64,000 nt of DNA from Streblospio benedicti (Eukaryota; Annelida; Polychaeta; Spionida; Spionidae), in contig CM032665.1 in assembly GCA_019095985.1 (NCBI GenBank), positions 40,825,929-40,889,928 on the forward strand, given 5' to 3'. Shown here piece by piece: positions 13,001 to 21,076 of this stretch. Under the pieces are notes generated by a model. That model was not told where the DNA came from. It saw only the letters and a program-made list of their open reading frames with translations, and made no database searches. Numbering within the stretch: position 1 is the first letter of the stretch; each line of letters opens with the position of its first letter. Position numbers and translations under genes: made by a program.

Positions 13001-15011
13001 GATTGGTGATGTGCCCCAAATCTTGAGCGTGAATTGTGAATTTCCTGTATCTAAGTGTGTGAAATGCGATGAAAATGTGATGGAACCTATTCAATAACAA
13101 TTCATGGTGATTGATGAAAGACAATGAAATCTCTTGGTGACTGGTGATATAGGAAATCATGTTGGTGAATGGATTTTCATCGAGGCTATGTACCCCCCTA
13201 AGGAAAAGAGAATATAATGCCAGAAAAGGGGAGTTTCATTAAAAAAAGGGCGCAGCTGGAGGCTAAATACCTCTAAAGTTAATTTCTTTGTTTAATCCAA
13301 GCTGATACAGTTGATTAGCCATCCGATACTTCACGGGATGATACAAGCATGCCATTTTTACCAAAAATGTTAGTCACGTAAACTTGCAAGACAAGCAATT
13401 TTAGAATGGCCATCGCTATACAATAACCTTTACATTTTGGGCAAAATGGTGTATATCTAGACATGGAATGAATACAATTTAGTATTCCCCCTCCCTCCCC
13501 CTCAGTATTGATGTATTTTAAAGCTGTTACGGAACAAATTCATATCGGGCTTGTCCAAAAGTATTCAACGTATATAGTATTTGCGTCTAATATGACACGT
13601 TTTATCAGAACAGTTGACATTATAGATCACAAAATATTATCAATCAAAGCCATTACGAAGAATCTTTGTGAATTTTAAAGAAGTAAATTTTAATTTCGCA
13701 ACCCTTTTTTAGTTTCACAAATTATGTTGTAGTAGACCACCCCGGGATAATATAACCATATCTTTGCAAAGCGAACCTGAAGCCACAATGCAAACTCTCA
13801 TGCGTTCTGCTATAGTGAGTTAACAAATTCCATGAACATTTATCTCTAGTTTGCGTTGTGTAGTGAGCATGTCCTACAATATTCTTCAACATCGTCCATG
13901 CACTGATTGACCTTTTCCCGGCTGGTAGCAGGTGGAATAGTGCTCACCGCACTAATTTCTGTATCTGATTATATTTTTGGCGAGTTGTAAAAGCAGAAAA
14001 GGAGTGACCGCCCATTGACACATCACACGAACGTCATATATTTGTCTTGATAGTTCATGTGCTACATTTAAGACCGTGTTTGTCATATTGTCTGATAATG
14101 AGGTGCATTGAAACGGGACTTATAACCATAGTCAAATGTTTTCAATGTATGGGGTTCGCACAGAAACTAAAATGCCTACACAAATCCACCATATCCCCCT
14201 GATAGCAAAAAGGTACAGAATAAGGGCTGTTCAAATGCATTGATGCCAGCTAATTGTAGCGAGGGCAATATAGTTTAAATAGTACTCTACGGGCCCTGTA
14301 AGCTTCTACTTTCATAATATTGTTGACAAAAAAATACAGAAAGCCCTCTACCCTCCTCTACCCTCCTACACAATTTACTATAAAACTAGTATATTTCGTG
14401 TGATCAAATTTTGCGATTTTCATGTAGGGGCTAGAAATTATTTTGTCACTATTTAATTTTGCGATTTTGGTCTATCCTAGACTTCTGTTGATGACACAAG
14501 CATGAAATTTGGCACGAAAGATATGCAGTGTAAATTTTCAGAAAAAAGTCCTAGCCACGTGAAATTCCAAAATGGCGGCCATTTTTCAAGATGGCCGCCA
14601 GTTTCTGAAGTAAATTACTTTAAAATCCATTCATATGATGATAGAAGCATGACATTTTTGGACAAACAATGCAGGTAACATATAATATTTTCACTATTGT
14701 CCGTACCCGCAGTGCCAGACGGCCTGCGCGGCCTGCGGCGCCGAGAGCCCGGCCGGCGCGCGGCGATACAGCCCGGCGCCGGTGACGAAGGCGCGCACGA
14801 GGCCGGTGTAGAGCAGCGGCAGGCAGACAAACACGTTGAGGAGGCCGCGCAGCAGCAGCGCCAGCACCCACAGCGCCGCCGACACCCGCGCCGGGGACAG
14901 GTCCGTCAGGCGGCGCCCGCGGGGGACACGGCGGGGGGCCGCCGGTGTTTGGGGATCGGGGCGCCGTGTCGGGAGGCGCCTCGGGGACGCGGTCGCAGAG
15001 GTTGGCGGCAT
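896..15011 (-). CDS. multipass membrane protein, 20 exons, 1161 aa, family not recognised
   Basis: I assembled this model from 20 exons whose GT/AG borders and phases all agree: 14707-15011, 12772-12936, 12040-12167, 11451-11613, 11006-11226, 10572-10679, 9919-10157, 8922-9100, 8336-8447, 7373-7543, 6517-6712, 5882-6202, 5570-5678, 5102-5239, 4312-4423, 3755-3900, 3040-3158, 2391-2580, 1546-1751, 896-1053. The sum is 3486 nt, ending in TGA. The protein has a Pro/Arg-rich N terminus, some 13-16 hydrophobic helices, a long basic hydrophilic loop (about residues 660-890) with a 9-residue repeat, more helices, and a charged C-terminal helix. It should be a polytopic membrane protein. I considered STRA6, Piezo, PHTF and pecanex and saw no convincing match. 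An invertebrate Tincar-type protein is an untested guess. The ATG at 15011 directly follows an acceptor AG, so an upstream 5'UTR exon or more coding exons are expected. Confidence is high that the gene is real and low on function. Confidence 0.8.
1512..1550 (-). repeat. duplicated exon 19 / donor junction (2 copies)
   Basis: The string around the donor of exon 19 (minus: ATATTCATCGGTATGTATCG) is imperfectly repeated immediately downstream (ATGCTCATCGGTACATATC). The unit is about 30 nt. This is one of several junction duplications in this gene. Confidence 0.55.
1546..1751 (-). CDS. membrane protein exon 19 (aa 1041-1110)
   Basis: Acceptor ttctgccccag, donor gtatgt, phase 2 to 1. Encodes helices around CCPLLLSLGVLRGM, LFTLTNIVSLLIL and IVLPLIAYSIIFIG, separated by an acidic loop. 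The exon end plus donor is imperfectly repeated once in the intron (about 1512-1535). Confidence 0.8.
2391..2580 (-). CDS. membrane protein exon 18 (aa 978-1041)
   Basis: Acceptor ctgattcttcag, donor gtaggt, phase 1 to 2. Encodes a long hydrophobic region (FSLIMSVLLVLPGVAAFFLV) sufficient for one or two helices. Confidence 0.8.
3040..3158 (-). CDS. membrane protein exon 17 (aa 938-978)
   Basis: Acceptor tctgatccag, donor gtaagt, phase 2 to 1. Encodes an acidic amphipathic segment (MIALIQHDLEDDMTV) leading into a short hydrophobic stretch (ISYAFTYMISTLLG). Confidence 0.75.
3268..3474. repeat. fold-back (inverted-repeat) element in intron
   Basis: Two arms of about 68 nt (3268-3338 and 3400-3474) are near reverse complements, sharing caaacgtaatcattatag and ggataatacaagcagt, with a ~60-nt loop. 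It has no coding content. It is a MITE-like fold-back lying between exons 16 and 17. Confidence 0.7.
3533..3565. repeat. (AAGT)n / (AAGC)n microsatellite
   Basis: Tetranucleotide run, taagtaagcaagcaagtaag and onward, in an intron of the membrane protein gene. Confidence 0.7.
3755..3900 (-). CDS. membrane protein exon 16 (aa 890-938)
   Basis: Acceptor gatacccacag, donor gtaagt, phase 0 to 2. Encodes one strong helix (MCLLLTFVATLLLLYAAIF) after the long hydrophilic loop, followed by NPLVTVNPVLKPKW. Confidence 0.8.
4312..4423 (-). CDS. membrane protein exon 15, Ala/Arg/Cys loop (aa 852-889)
   Basis: Acceptor cttcagatacag, donor gtgaga, phase 2 to 0. Encodes an Ala-rich run, then RRRRRDCRCLKCQ, a basic cluster with three cysteines just before the next membrane helix. 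Cys may be lipidated or bind metal; this is inference only. Confidence 0.7.
5051..5115 (-). repeat. exon 14 / donor junction array (3 copies)
   Basis: On the minus strand the exon end AACTACAG|gtcagtact occurs at the true junction and twice more within 50 nt downstream (one copy has catgtcag in place of the donor context). Units are 22-27 nt. Two of the three copies keep a usable-looking GT donor. Confidence 0.7.
5102..5239 (-). CDS. membrane protein exon 14, basic loop (aa 807-852)
   Basis: Acceptor gatgtgttag, donor gtcagt, phase 2 to 2. Encodes a strongly basic stretch (RSRSKGRTV, KGKTIMVKQ, VVRLRRTNTQYR). Its last ~14 nt and donor recur twice in the next 50 nt of intron. Confidence 0.7.
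5570..5678 (-). CDS. membrane protein exon 13, loop (aa 770-806)
   Basis: Acceptor acttttgcag, donor gtaaga, phase 1 to 2. Encodes a Ser/Met/Thr-rich hydrophilic stretch (ADVMTSSVCSGILVNRMTDS). No motif is recognised. Confidence 0.7.
5882..6202 (-). CDS. membrane protein exon 12, hydrophilic loop (aa 663-770)
   Basis: Acceptor ctcttcaaag, donor gtaaag, phase 1 at both ends. It has no membrane helix. It holds four 9-residue repeats at 6057-6164 (RLQDSYPIK, RLRESYPVR, RLQESQPIT, RLKQSYPVR), followed by a Ser/Thr/Asp-rich tail. This is probably a cytosolic loop. The repeat is a coding minisatellite with a 27-nt unit. Confidence 0.75.
6057..6164 (-). repeat. coding minisatellite, four 27-nt units
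   Basis: Lies within exon 12 and encodes four 9-residue repeats with consensus RLxESYPVR. Because the unit is a multiple of 3, the frame is kept. Confidence 0.8.
6517..6712 (-). CDS. membrane protein exon 11 (aa 598-663)
   Basis: Acceptor ctctgtccgcag, donor gtaagt, phase 0 to 1. Begins LTQMADALPLV, then a helix (VALVCAILSLTLFLIYMVIC) and an acidic/basic turn leading into the hydrophilic loop. A stranded copy of exon 3 lies 33 nt upstream in the intron. Confidence 0.8.
6745..6905 (-). pseudogene. stranded duplicate of exon 3 plus intron flank
   Basis: About 160 nt match the exon 3 region at 12055-12220 with few differences, including the intron text before the exon (cgtgttttgaatggtatttc on plus). 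The copy keeps an open frame encoding VIVGCEIYHGWPAEWPIFMD and has a GT after GCCCACG. It lacks the last ~15 nt of exon 3, and its phases (2 in, 1 out) fit neither exon 10 nor exon 11. It also has one base fewer than exon 3. It is best read as a non-functional exon copy inside intron 10. Confidence 0.75.
7373..7543 (-). CDS. membrane protein exon 10 (aa 541-597)
   Basis: Acceptor ctacctggcag, donor gtgagg, phase 0 at both ends. Encodes two helices (LFLLPVFLTGLLALVATFW and LLTVCAVKLLAFNIFCLVV). Its acceptor region is the head of a seven-unit tandem array in the upstream intron (7535-7773). Confidence 0.8.
7535..7773 (-). repeat. exon 10 acceptor junction array, about 7 units of ~34 nt
   Basis: Each unit resembles the true junction read on minus (aaccacctnnctng cag GCTCTGTT). 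Unit 1 is the real acceptor of exon 10; at least three intron units keep a pyrimidine tract, CAG or TAG, and a copy of the first exon bases. Other units have lost the AG. These are tandem repeats that include both intron and exon sequence. Confidence 0.8.
8336..8447 (-). CDS. membrane protein exon 9 (aa 503-540)
   Basis: Acceptor ttgctcag, donor gtcagt, phase 2 to 0. Encodes a short amphipathic segment (IRYVGGMMDGVTTTLTVGVS) between two membrane-rich exons. The reading frame continues from exon 8 through R/FGVKATK. Confidence 0.75.
8922..9100 (-). CDS. membrane protein exon 8 (aa 444-503)
   Basis: Acceptor ctctgccccag, donor gtgagc, phase 0 to 2. Encodes one helix (VFGVCVVLAGLLIATYSL), a proline-rich turn (PPPAPPI) and a basic stretch (YNRMALKAKR). 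Confidence 0.8.
9514..9945 (-). repeat. exon 7 donor junction array, 4 intron units plus the exon, period 105-110 nt
   Basis: The motif gcaggtggtgatgcacc starts at 9514, 9619, 9729 and 9839, and its exon relative at 9945. Each unit carries a decayed copy of the last ~75 nt of exon 7 and, in two or three units, the donor context TCAAG|gtgggtg. The intron part of every unit also carries AATAAA on the minus strand (gaataaagcc). Confidence 0.85.
9919..10157 (-). CDS. membrane protein exon 7 (aa 364-443)
   Basis: Acceptor ctgtgagcag, donor gtgggt, phase 1 to 0. Encodes two helices (GVLVVAPLLLALTRAF and SAVLLALVALVVALCAIYW) and a basic amphipathic tail (ELKKVHRDLLRSIARIVK). The last ~75 nt plus the donor are repeated four more times in the following intron (9514-9919). 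Confidence 0.8.
10572..10679 (-). CDS. membrane protein exon 6 (aa 328-364)
   Basis: Phase 1 in and phase 1 out, donor gtaaga. Encodes a moderately hydrophobic segment (VITLFCLTHVMANLHPGLNQ) that runs on as a helix across the junction into exon 7. Confidence 0.75.
11006..11226 (-). CDS. membrane protein exon 5 (aa 255-328)
   Basis: Acceptor ctgccttgtag, donor gtacgc, phase 2 to 1. Encodes two clear helices (LCLLLALLFCLFLNVF and YITLSALIVLATLSLSF) separated by a loop with a cysteine (AVPCAGAW), probably extracellular. Confidence 0.8.
11451..11613 (-). CDS. membrane protein exon 4 (aa 200-254)
   Basis: Acceptor tgttctgtag, donor gtcagt, phase 1 to 2. Completes the helix begun in exon 3 (GGITIAIDYGLHGQRPFYLG) and then encodes a hydrophilic Thr/Pro loop. 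An alternative downstream donor (gtaacc) would not fit the next exon's phase. Confidence 0.75.
12040..12167 (-). CDS. membrane protein exon 3 (aa 157-200)
   Basis: Encodes CEIYRGLPTEWPIFMDVAF and the start of a helix (APTVIILG). The frame is open only if the acceptor is gtgtag just before GTATTTCGC. A second acceptor 25 nt further in (tctgcatcag) would give a stop. Donor gtagta, phase 1 out. A diverged copy of this exon and its 5' intron lies at about 6745-6905. Confidence 0.65.
12772..12936 (-). CDS. membrane protein exon 2 (aa 103-157)
   Basis: Acceptor tgtcctcag, donor gtaagt, phase 2 in and phase 2 out. Encodes a helix (WLLLELVVCFMTVFHCIHL) followed by a basic loop ending in KRPKGWPYYVM. 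The intron upstream of it (12937-14706) has no other coding signal. Confidence 0.8.
12937..14706. other. intron 1 of membrane protein gene, no coding signal
   Basis: AT-rich intron. It holds a CCCTC/CCCTCC run near 14345 and paired inverted copies of AAGATGGCGGCC-like motifs at 14570-14600. No open frame has coding character. Confidence 0.7.
14567..14602. repeat. palindromic ATGGCGGCC pair
   Basis: aaaatggcggccatttttc is followed by aagatggccgcca. The two form inverted copies of a motif resembling the YY1 core (AAGATGGCGGC). It may be part of a dispersed repeat or a regulatory site; weak evidence. Confidence 0.35.
14707..15011 (-). CDS. membrane protein exon 1 of model (aa 1-102)
   Basis: Starts with ATG right after a pyrimidine-rich acceptor (ctcctcccag) and ends phase 2 at donor gtacgg. 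It encodes a Pro/Arg-rich cytosolic-looking leader, then a hydrophobic stretch (AALWVLALLLRGLLNVFVCL) that probably forms the first one or two membrane helices. It is very GC-rich compared with its AT-rich flanks. The ATG may be internal if a further coding exon lies upstream. The start of this exon is repeated in the upstream intron near 15337 (see findings). Confidence 0.75.
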
Positions 15012-15141
15012 CTGGGAGGAGAGAGCAGTGGTTTGTACACTACAAGCACATGAGAAATGATCAGTTGATGATTAATAAGTGGGCCAATGACCTGGTGTAA
15101 ACTGTAAATTGTATAGAGCGTTGTTTTGTACATTATGGTAG

Positions 15142-15312
15142 AACCTCTCTATAAGGACCACCTTGAGACCAGTGTTAGTTCATGTTGATAGAGAGGTGGT
15201 CTCTATCCAGAGGTTCGTTTTGTTAGGTCTGTGAAGGTTTGGGACTGTGAAAAATGCTCTTATTGTAGAGGTGGTCTCAATAGCGGGGTGATCTTAATTG
15301 GAGGTTCTACTG
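15142..15312. repeat. hairpin MITE, copy A
   Basis: Starts gtagaacctctctat and ends ggaggttctactgc. The ends are inverted repeats, and internal ggtggtct/agaccacc words make further inverted pairs. Copies recur at 15496, 55246, 58912, 59505 and 61270. Confidence 0.75.
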
Positions 15313-15495
15313 CATTTACGCAGTAGCAGAAGCCGGCGGCATTCTAGTAGATAAAGCAGTGTTTTGTACAGTAAAAGCATACGAGACATGATCAGTTGAT
15401 GATCAATAAGTGGGTCAATGACCTGGTGTACATTGTAAAGTGGCGAGAGCAAGAATTGGACCAGCACTATAAACGACTACAGTTACATCTGCATT

Positions 15496-15668
15496 TACAG
15501 TAGAACCTCTCTATTAGGACCACCTTTGTGACCAGTGTTAAGGGGTCTCAATAGAGAGGTGGTCTCTATACAGAGGTTCATTTTGATAGCTCTATGAAGG
15601 TTTGGGACCGTGGTCTTATTGTAGACGTGGTCTTCATAGAGAGGTGTTTTTCAATTGTAGATTCTACT
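15496..15668. repeat. hairpin MITE, copy B
   Basis: Same family as copy A (cagtagaacctctctattag ... agattctactgtg), about 173 nt. It sits in the second unit of the 15.0-15.7 kb duplication, so A and B probably share one insertion. Confidence 0.75.
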
Positions 15669-17554
15669 GTGTTTACTCCACCCGTGGATTGTTTGGTGGC
15701 CCGACAGTGGCAAGTTATCTGGGTAGATAATCATAAAGTGATTTAGTGGACTTATTAGTGAGAAGCCATATTCAGGACCACGAACCACACACAGCTGCGG
15801 CCAGTATAGGCCACTGGCTGGTGCTGACTCACTCTACATGGTGCTATTGAGAAAGTTACATGGTAGGGATCTCAGGTAGGAATACAATGATGTGCTGTGT
15901 GCAATGCTGATGGGTGCGTTACAATAGCACATTAAGCAAAATCGTGGTTCCAAGTACATAATAATGGATGGTGTTTTCTATGCTATAAATGCTTCTTAAA
16001 CAATAAACGTTTAATGTATAAACATCACGTATGAAACCATCCTCGTAGCTTTCAACGCAGGTCTACACCGCTAGAATCGGATGTGTGAAATTGAGTGTTC
16101 ATCAACGTTTGTCTTGTTGAAAGAGACAGTTTAACCCATTTGGACACATTTGAAGAGCAAAATCAAAATGAGATTCATGTAGACGGACGATGGTGAGAAA
16201 CATAAGATTTGACATCACAACTTGCCCCAATCTACCCAAACCTCTACCTAATTCAGCGCAGCTTATATTAGTCATACGCATGTTTTGCTTTATGAGCCCA
16301 TCAGCAGCATTTTATCGTCTATTTGCATGATTTTTATCCCCTCAGAGTCACTCCATAAGATCACAAATCGATGTGGGTGATAAAATTACCATCAGAGCGA
16401 TGACATCATCACCCCATGTTATGTACACAGATGTGGGTCAGACAGGCGGGTTGACTCACAAGCTGAGTAAGGCGGCGGCCGCTCAGCTGTACGGCTGCAG
16501 CAAACTCAGCTCATATATGCCATGTATCCACATACATGGGAGTATCTTTATACATATACTGGGCAACGGGTGTGGGTTACGTTTTTTTTTGATCACCTCA
16601 TCACCCCTCCCCTCACTTTCGAGCTCTGAGTGGCATCTTTCCTTTTGATTATATTACATATGTTGAGTGTAAGGGTTAATGTATGCACCAGATGATTGGT
16701 TCGTTCAATATCCACATCATTTCGCCTTAACACTCGTACATTGGGACGAGTGAGTGGAGCGTTTAGGGGTGAATTTGCTTAACAACAACCCAAGGTTTAG
16801 TTTAGATTATATGTCTATATCAAATGACAAATACTATTCGTAGGGATGGCAAATATGACATTGTGGGAAACGCTGCCAGCAATATGGACCAAATCGTGTG
16901 ATATGCAGAGGACATGTGGTGAACAAAATGTCAGCTTCCTGGAAGTCTGTGTAAACCGCATTACCCCAGGGACAGTGCTAATCAATGGATTCCCTAGCCT
17001 CTTCACATTATGCTCAGGGCTTTTTATTTTTCTTTCCGCTATCGAGTACCTTACAACTGTGTTTTAGCAACCTACATGTAATGAATTGCGTTATCGGACT
17101 AGATAATTATGTAATAAAAACCTCTATGTTATGAATTGTCAGTGACGGCAGACACGAGTACTGTAAAAAAGAATATTTCGCAGCTACTAAATGTGACAGT
17201 TTTGAAGTGTATTGAAGAAATATTTACTTACTTGAGGGCATTGAATCACACTGTTGCAATAAAACCGAGTAATATACATTATACGTTGATGTGAGCCTAA
17301 TCATTTGAACAGAAGCTCAAACTCTGATCAAATTGTAGGGGCATAAATTTGGGCATAGTGGAGTTATTCAAGACCGCTGATTTCGGCTCTAAACCAAACA
17401 GAATGTTGAATTTAAGGGCGCGTCCACAAATATAAGCTATAGATGTACAAAATCACACAATAATGAAAATGGCCATGTTTAACGAGTGGGCATGTGTGTG
17501 ATACACTTCAGGGGGACATGTACTCTGAGACAGGATCATTACACCCTCTTGTCA

Positions 17555-17665
17555 GATTGGCAGAGTGCTCCAATGCGTCTGCCGTAAGTGCTTCACGAAT
17601 TGATGACACAGTTGTAGTGGTCGTGGGTTCGAGTTCCAGCAGAGGGTAGGTAATATAGCCACATA
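17555..17665 (+). repeat. tRNA-derived SINE-like copy
   Basis: Contains an A-box-like ttggcagagtgctccaatgc and a B box, gtgggttcgagttcc, about 70 nt later, followed by a non-tRNA tail. It does not fold into a full tRNA with paired ends, so it is called a SINE rather than a gene. Confidence 0.55.
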
Positions 17666-18617
17666 CATGTATACATCCAGAAATAATTATCTACGTAGGC
17701 TGTAATATCCTACTGCTATTCCTATCAACAATAATAATAACAATACAGTATTTCAAGTTATGTGCATCGCCAGTATCAACTTACCTTATGTTATGCAATA
17801 TCCAACTACCGTAATCCCCCAAAACGTATGCAGCACTTAATCCGTTTGATCCCTGATCATGAACTGTCAGTCACACATTAAACAGCAGTGAGCAGAAATC
17901 CGTCGGACATATGGGCTCCTGAGGGCGTAAGGCACGAATTTTCACTCAAACCATATACACAGCAACTCACTATGAGAACCGTGGACGTCCAAATAAAAAA
18001 AATATATATTGAACCAGTTTTTCTTATTTCCCGTTTTATTGTCAATGCATTTATTTTAGGGTTTTAGCTCGTGGAATTTATTTTCTGTTATTTATACTCT
18101 TGCCCGTTGGTTACTGAGAATAATGTGCAAGAGATCAAAGAATAGAGCATTCCATTACAAATTTGCTTGCAATTATATTAGAGACTTTTTGTATCCGACA
18201 ATAAAAACACAGATTAATATAAAATTAGAGCAGTTTTGAAGTAAGTTGGTTTACTGTAATTCTACACGTACATGCACATGGTATTCTATGTCACGTTCTT
18301 GTACTGTTATGTCACGGGGTTCCCAGTTAAATTGCACTATTTTCAATGCTCTCACCCGTCTTCACTGTCCGTATTTGTTACAACATTCACAATGAAAGTC
18401 TTTCACTCTTGAATCTTGACCCAAGTATCGAATGCAGCTCTACTGTGTAGTACCATTTGACAGCTCAACAGTAAACTCTTCTGAGTACTTTAACATAATC
18501 CGTGTTCAGAAAAAAAATGAACAGAACCCTAAACTCAAAACCTGTGCCAAAACCAAACTACAGTTTACTGTCTGTCTCGGGAGTTGAATCCAACTGTCAA
18601 TATAGCGGCCGCTATGC

Positions 18618-18690
18618 TCATTCCGGGGCCGGCGCTGACTCACTATGCTCAGTCCAGGGCGCCCTTCCTTATATGGCAGCATGAGGCAGA
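18618..18690. promoter_or_regulatory. candidate regulatory cluster (AP-1-like and CArG)
   Basis: A perfect CArG box CCTTATATGG lies at 18667-18676, with gctgactcactatgctcag 30 nt before it (TGACTCA core). A related gctgactcactc lies near 15818. It sits in a GC-richer patch upstream of the minus-strand gene. The role is inferred from motif only. Confidence 0.3.
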
Positions 18691-19107
18691 GGCTGACGTG
18701 ATTCAGCGGCAGAAAAATACGTGACTAAGCCTGTCCAAAATAGGGTTCTCGGGGTTTCTTTGGGGGTGTTCAAATGTAGGTCAAACACTGTTATGTAAGT
18801 GGCCAGATTTTTATACAAGAGGTTCTGCATCTCTACTCGGAGGCAATATTTTTGTACTACGTTTATATACATGTGTGTATACACGGGACGTTATAAGGGG
18901 CCCATCCCCGGGGGGTCTGCACCCACCCCCGCTAAAGTAAAGCGTTGACAATATGCATAGTTGTAGCTGCCAGATGAGAAACAACATAGAATGGAGGCAC
19001 TGTCTGTGTTGGCAGATTAGTAGACTCTGAGTGCAGAGACACGACCGTACTTGCATTTATACAAGGAAATACGTACTGGAATCATACATATGGATATAAG
19101 GTAGTCA

Positions 19108-19345
19108 TCCGACTTGGGTGCAAGGATTGATATAGATGATTCTACTGGGTTATTTCACAGCCAACAATGGGATTTGGAACATAAAGATTGGACCAATGGC
19201 AGATCTGGGTTTTTAGAAGGGGGGGGGCGCACTTCAGGGATTTCATTGGTTTCGTGTGCACGATCGATGGCAGACGTGTAAAAAAATATGAAAAATTAAG
19301 TATTTTGGTTGGAAAAGGAGGGTCCCTGCCCCCCCCCTCATATGC
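19108..19345. repeat. MITE fragments (two families)
   Basis: gacttgggtgcaaggattga recurs near 25600 and, inverted, near 370-400. The adjacent ggcagatctgggttttt ... ggaaaaggagggtcc resembles 1780-1880 and, inverted, 60070-60235. These are dispersed non-coding repeats. Confidence 0.5.
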
Positions 19346-21046
19346 CATTTGTGGACTATAATGTTGCCGTGTACATTGTATGTGCGTGTTTTAGAGACTG
19401 CAAGACTGCTCAAGAGAGAGGACCTGACGTTCAACGTGTGGGGGGGGGTGTTCGTTGAACGGGCTTACTGCCATCTTTTACTTTTGATAAGGTTACATAT
19501 ATGCAATTGAAATGTTCAGAGAAACCTGTGGTAAGTTTAGAATATCACTTTAGTTCGAATACGTCGTAGTTGTAAAAGTTGGACACTCCACATGCGGGGG
19601 TTGGGGGCATTTTACGATGTGTCTTATTCCTGGAAATCAATGACAACATGGATGATAACCCTTGTGTCACGTTATTTTGTGCGGGGGTGATGACCCTCTC
19701 CGGGTTATATGGCAGCTGTTGAGCATCATAACCCATGGGATTATATATAATAAAGCTATATACATTATTCGTGCATCACGCGCCCACGTGGCCAGCAATG
19801 CAGCATGGAATGATTGATGTCTGGGTGGGAATGGGGGTGGGGGGTCTGAGAGTGGAAGAGAATAATGTACGGGCTTAGTTGATACAAAGTGACAAATTAC
19901 ACAGTACAGGGTGAATAGAAGACAGTGGCAAATCCAGGATTTCACAGACCCGTAGATGCCGGTTGTCCTCACGATCTTGTAGCATACGTTCTCAAGGTCA
20001 ACATCAGGGTAGGAAATGGTTGAAATCTGGGTGGGAATGGGGGGCTGGTTCTGTAACTGGATGAACAGTGGTAAGCACTTCTCGATACGAGGACAGTAGC
20101 ACCGCAAGTACCCAGGCTTGGAGTATGTTATGAGTACCAGTGTACGGCATTGTGTGTATATTCAGCTATAAACAGGAAAAATGTCTTATTATTATTGTTT
20201 GTATTGATTTATTATTTGTGTATCCAGTTGGTCCTTGCTATGTGGAATGCAGCTGCCGTTCCCATTATTTTACTAACAATCAACATATTATCTAGGGTAA
20301 TTCGCGCTTACACTAAATTAGGTAATATATTCAGATGAAGGCATAGCCTTATTTACGGCCTCAGATATAACAAAACCAGTTGATGTCTACAGTAATTTTA
20401 CATGAAAATGATGTAAGTATTTTTCAATAAAAGGTAATAGGAATATAATTTGTATCCCCCAGATTTTATCATATAAAACAACATCAAAAATGTGGATTGG
20501 AACTATACTACTTTTTGTAGTCTTGGTCAAGGGGTTCTGTGCTGTGATGGCGATCGTAAACATGGTGATAAAGGCTAGGATTTTGATTGACAAGTACTTT
20601 TACCCTGGCTATTTTGGATACGACTAGAAATGTAAAAATTTGTGCTTTATGTCACCTAAAATCTTTATTTGAATTTTCTTTTCATATTTGAAGCAAATAG
20701 TCTGCTTTCCCCTTTTTTAATTCTGTGTTTCATATATTTGTTTGGGTGTTAAAAAATTTGGTAACAAAATTATTTAAAAAAATGTGGCCATTCTAAGTTT
20801 TCAAGTTGTGGCACTACACTTCAGTACACATGCACTAAGCTTAACAGGGCCTTTGCCGGCTTCGCGAGCCTGTGGCCGTATAATTGCAAATTCATGTTCA
20901 AATATTCTTGTTATTACCGGGAAAAAAATCTAACATTGATTCGTCTTCATAAGTCATAAGCCATAACGCCACTTAACAGTGCAGCATGAAGACATAAAGC
21001 ACACACTACAAACATGTATCGAGTCTTTCCATTTTGGGCCTTATTG

Positions 21047-21076
21047 TACATGTACATTACATGTACATGTACAGTG
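21047..21076. repeat. (ACATGT) palindromic simple repeat
   Basis: tgtacatgtacattacatgtacatgtaca. Similar runs occur at 48558-48581 and 53240-53252. It is self-complementary. Confidence 0.7.

Larger units (their letters stand above)
15011..15690. repeat. two-copy duplication of ~325 nt that includes the exon 1 acceptor
   Basis: The stretch from about 15005 to 15335 matches 15337 to 15690. Shared words in order are ggcggcat at the exon start, gcagtg.tttgtaca, atgatcagttgatgat and caatgacctggtgta, and each copy ends in a hairpin repeat. The second copy carries a decayed version of the exon start. Confidence 0.7.

Noticed and set aside
896-15011. STRA6 (retinol-binding protein receptor) identity for the membrane protein
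   Set aside because: A short LYRRAPAGLS-like stretch near the N terminus recalled STRA6, but the rest of the 1161 residues, the helix number and the long basic loop do not fit.
21047-21076. Regulatory palindrome (acatgtacatgt)
   Set aside because: The same simple run occurs at several unrelated places, so it is best taken as low-complexity sequence.
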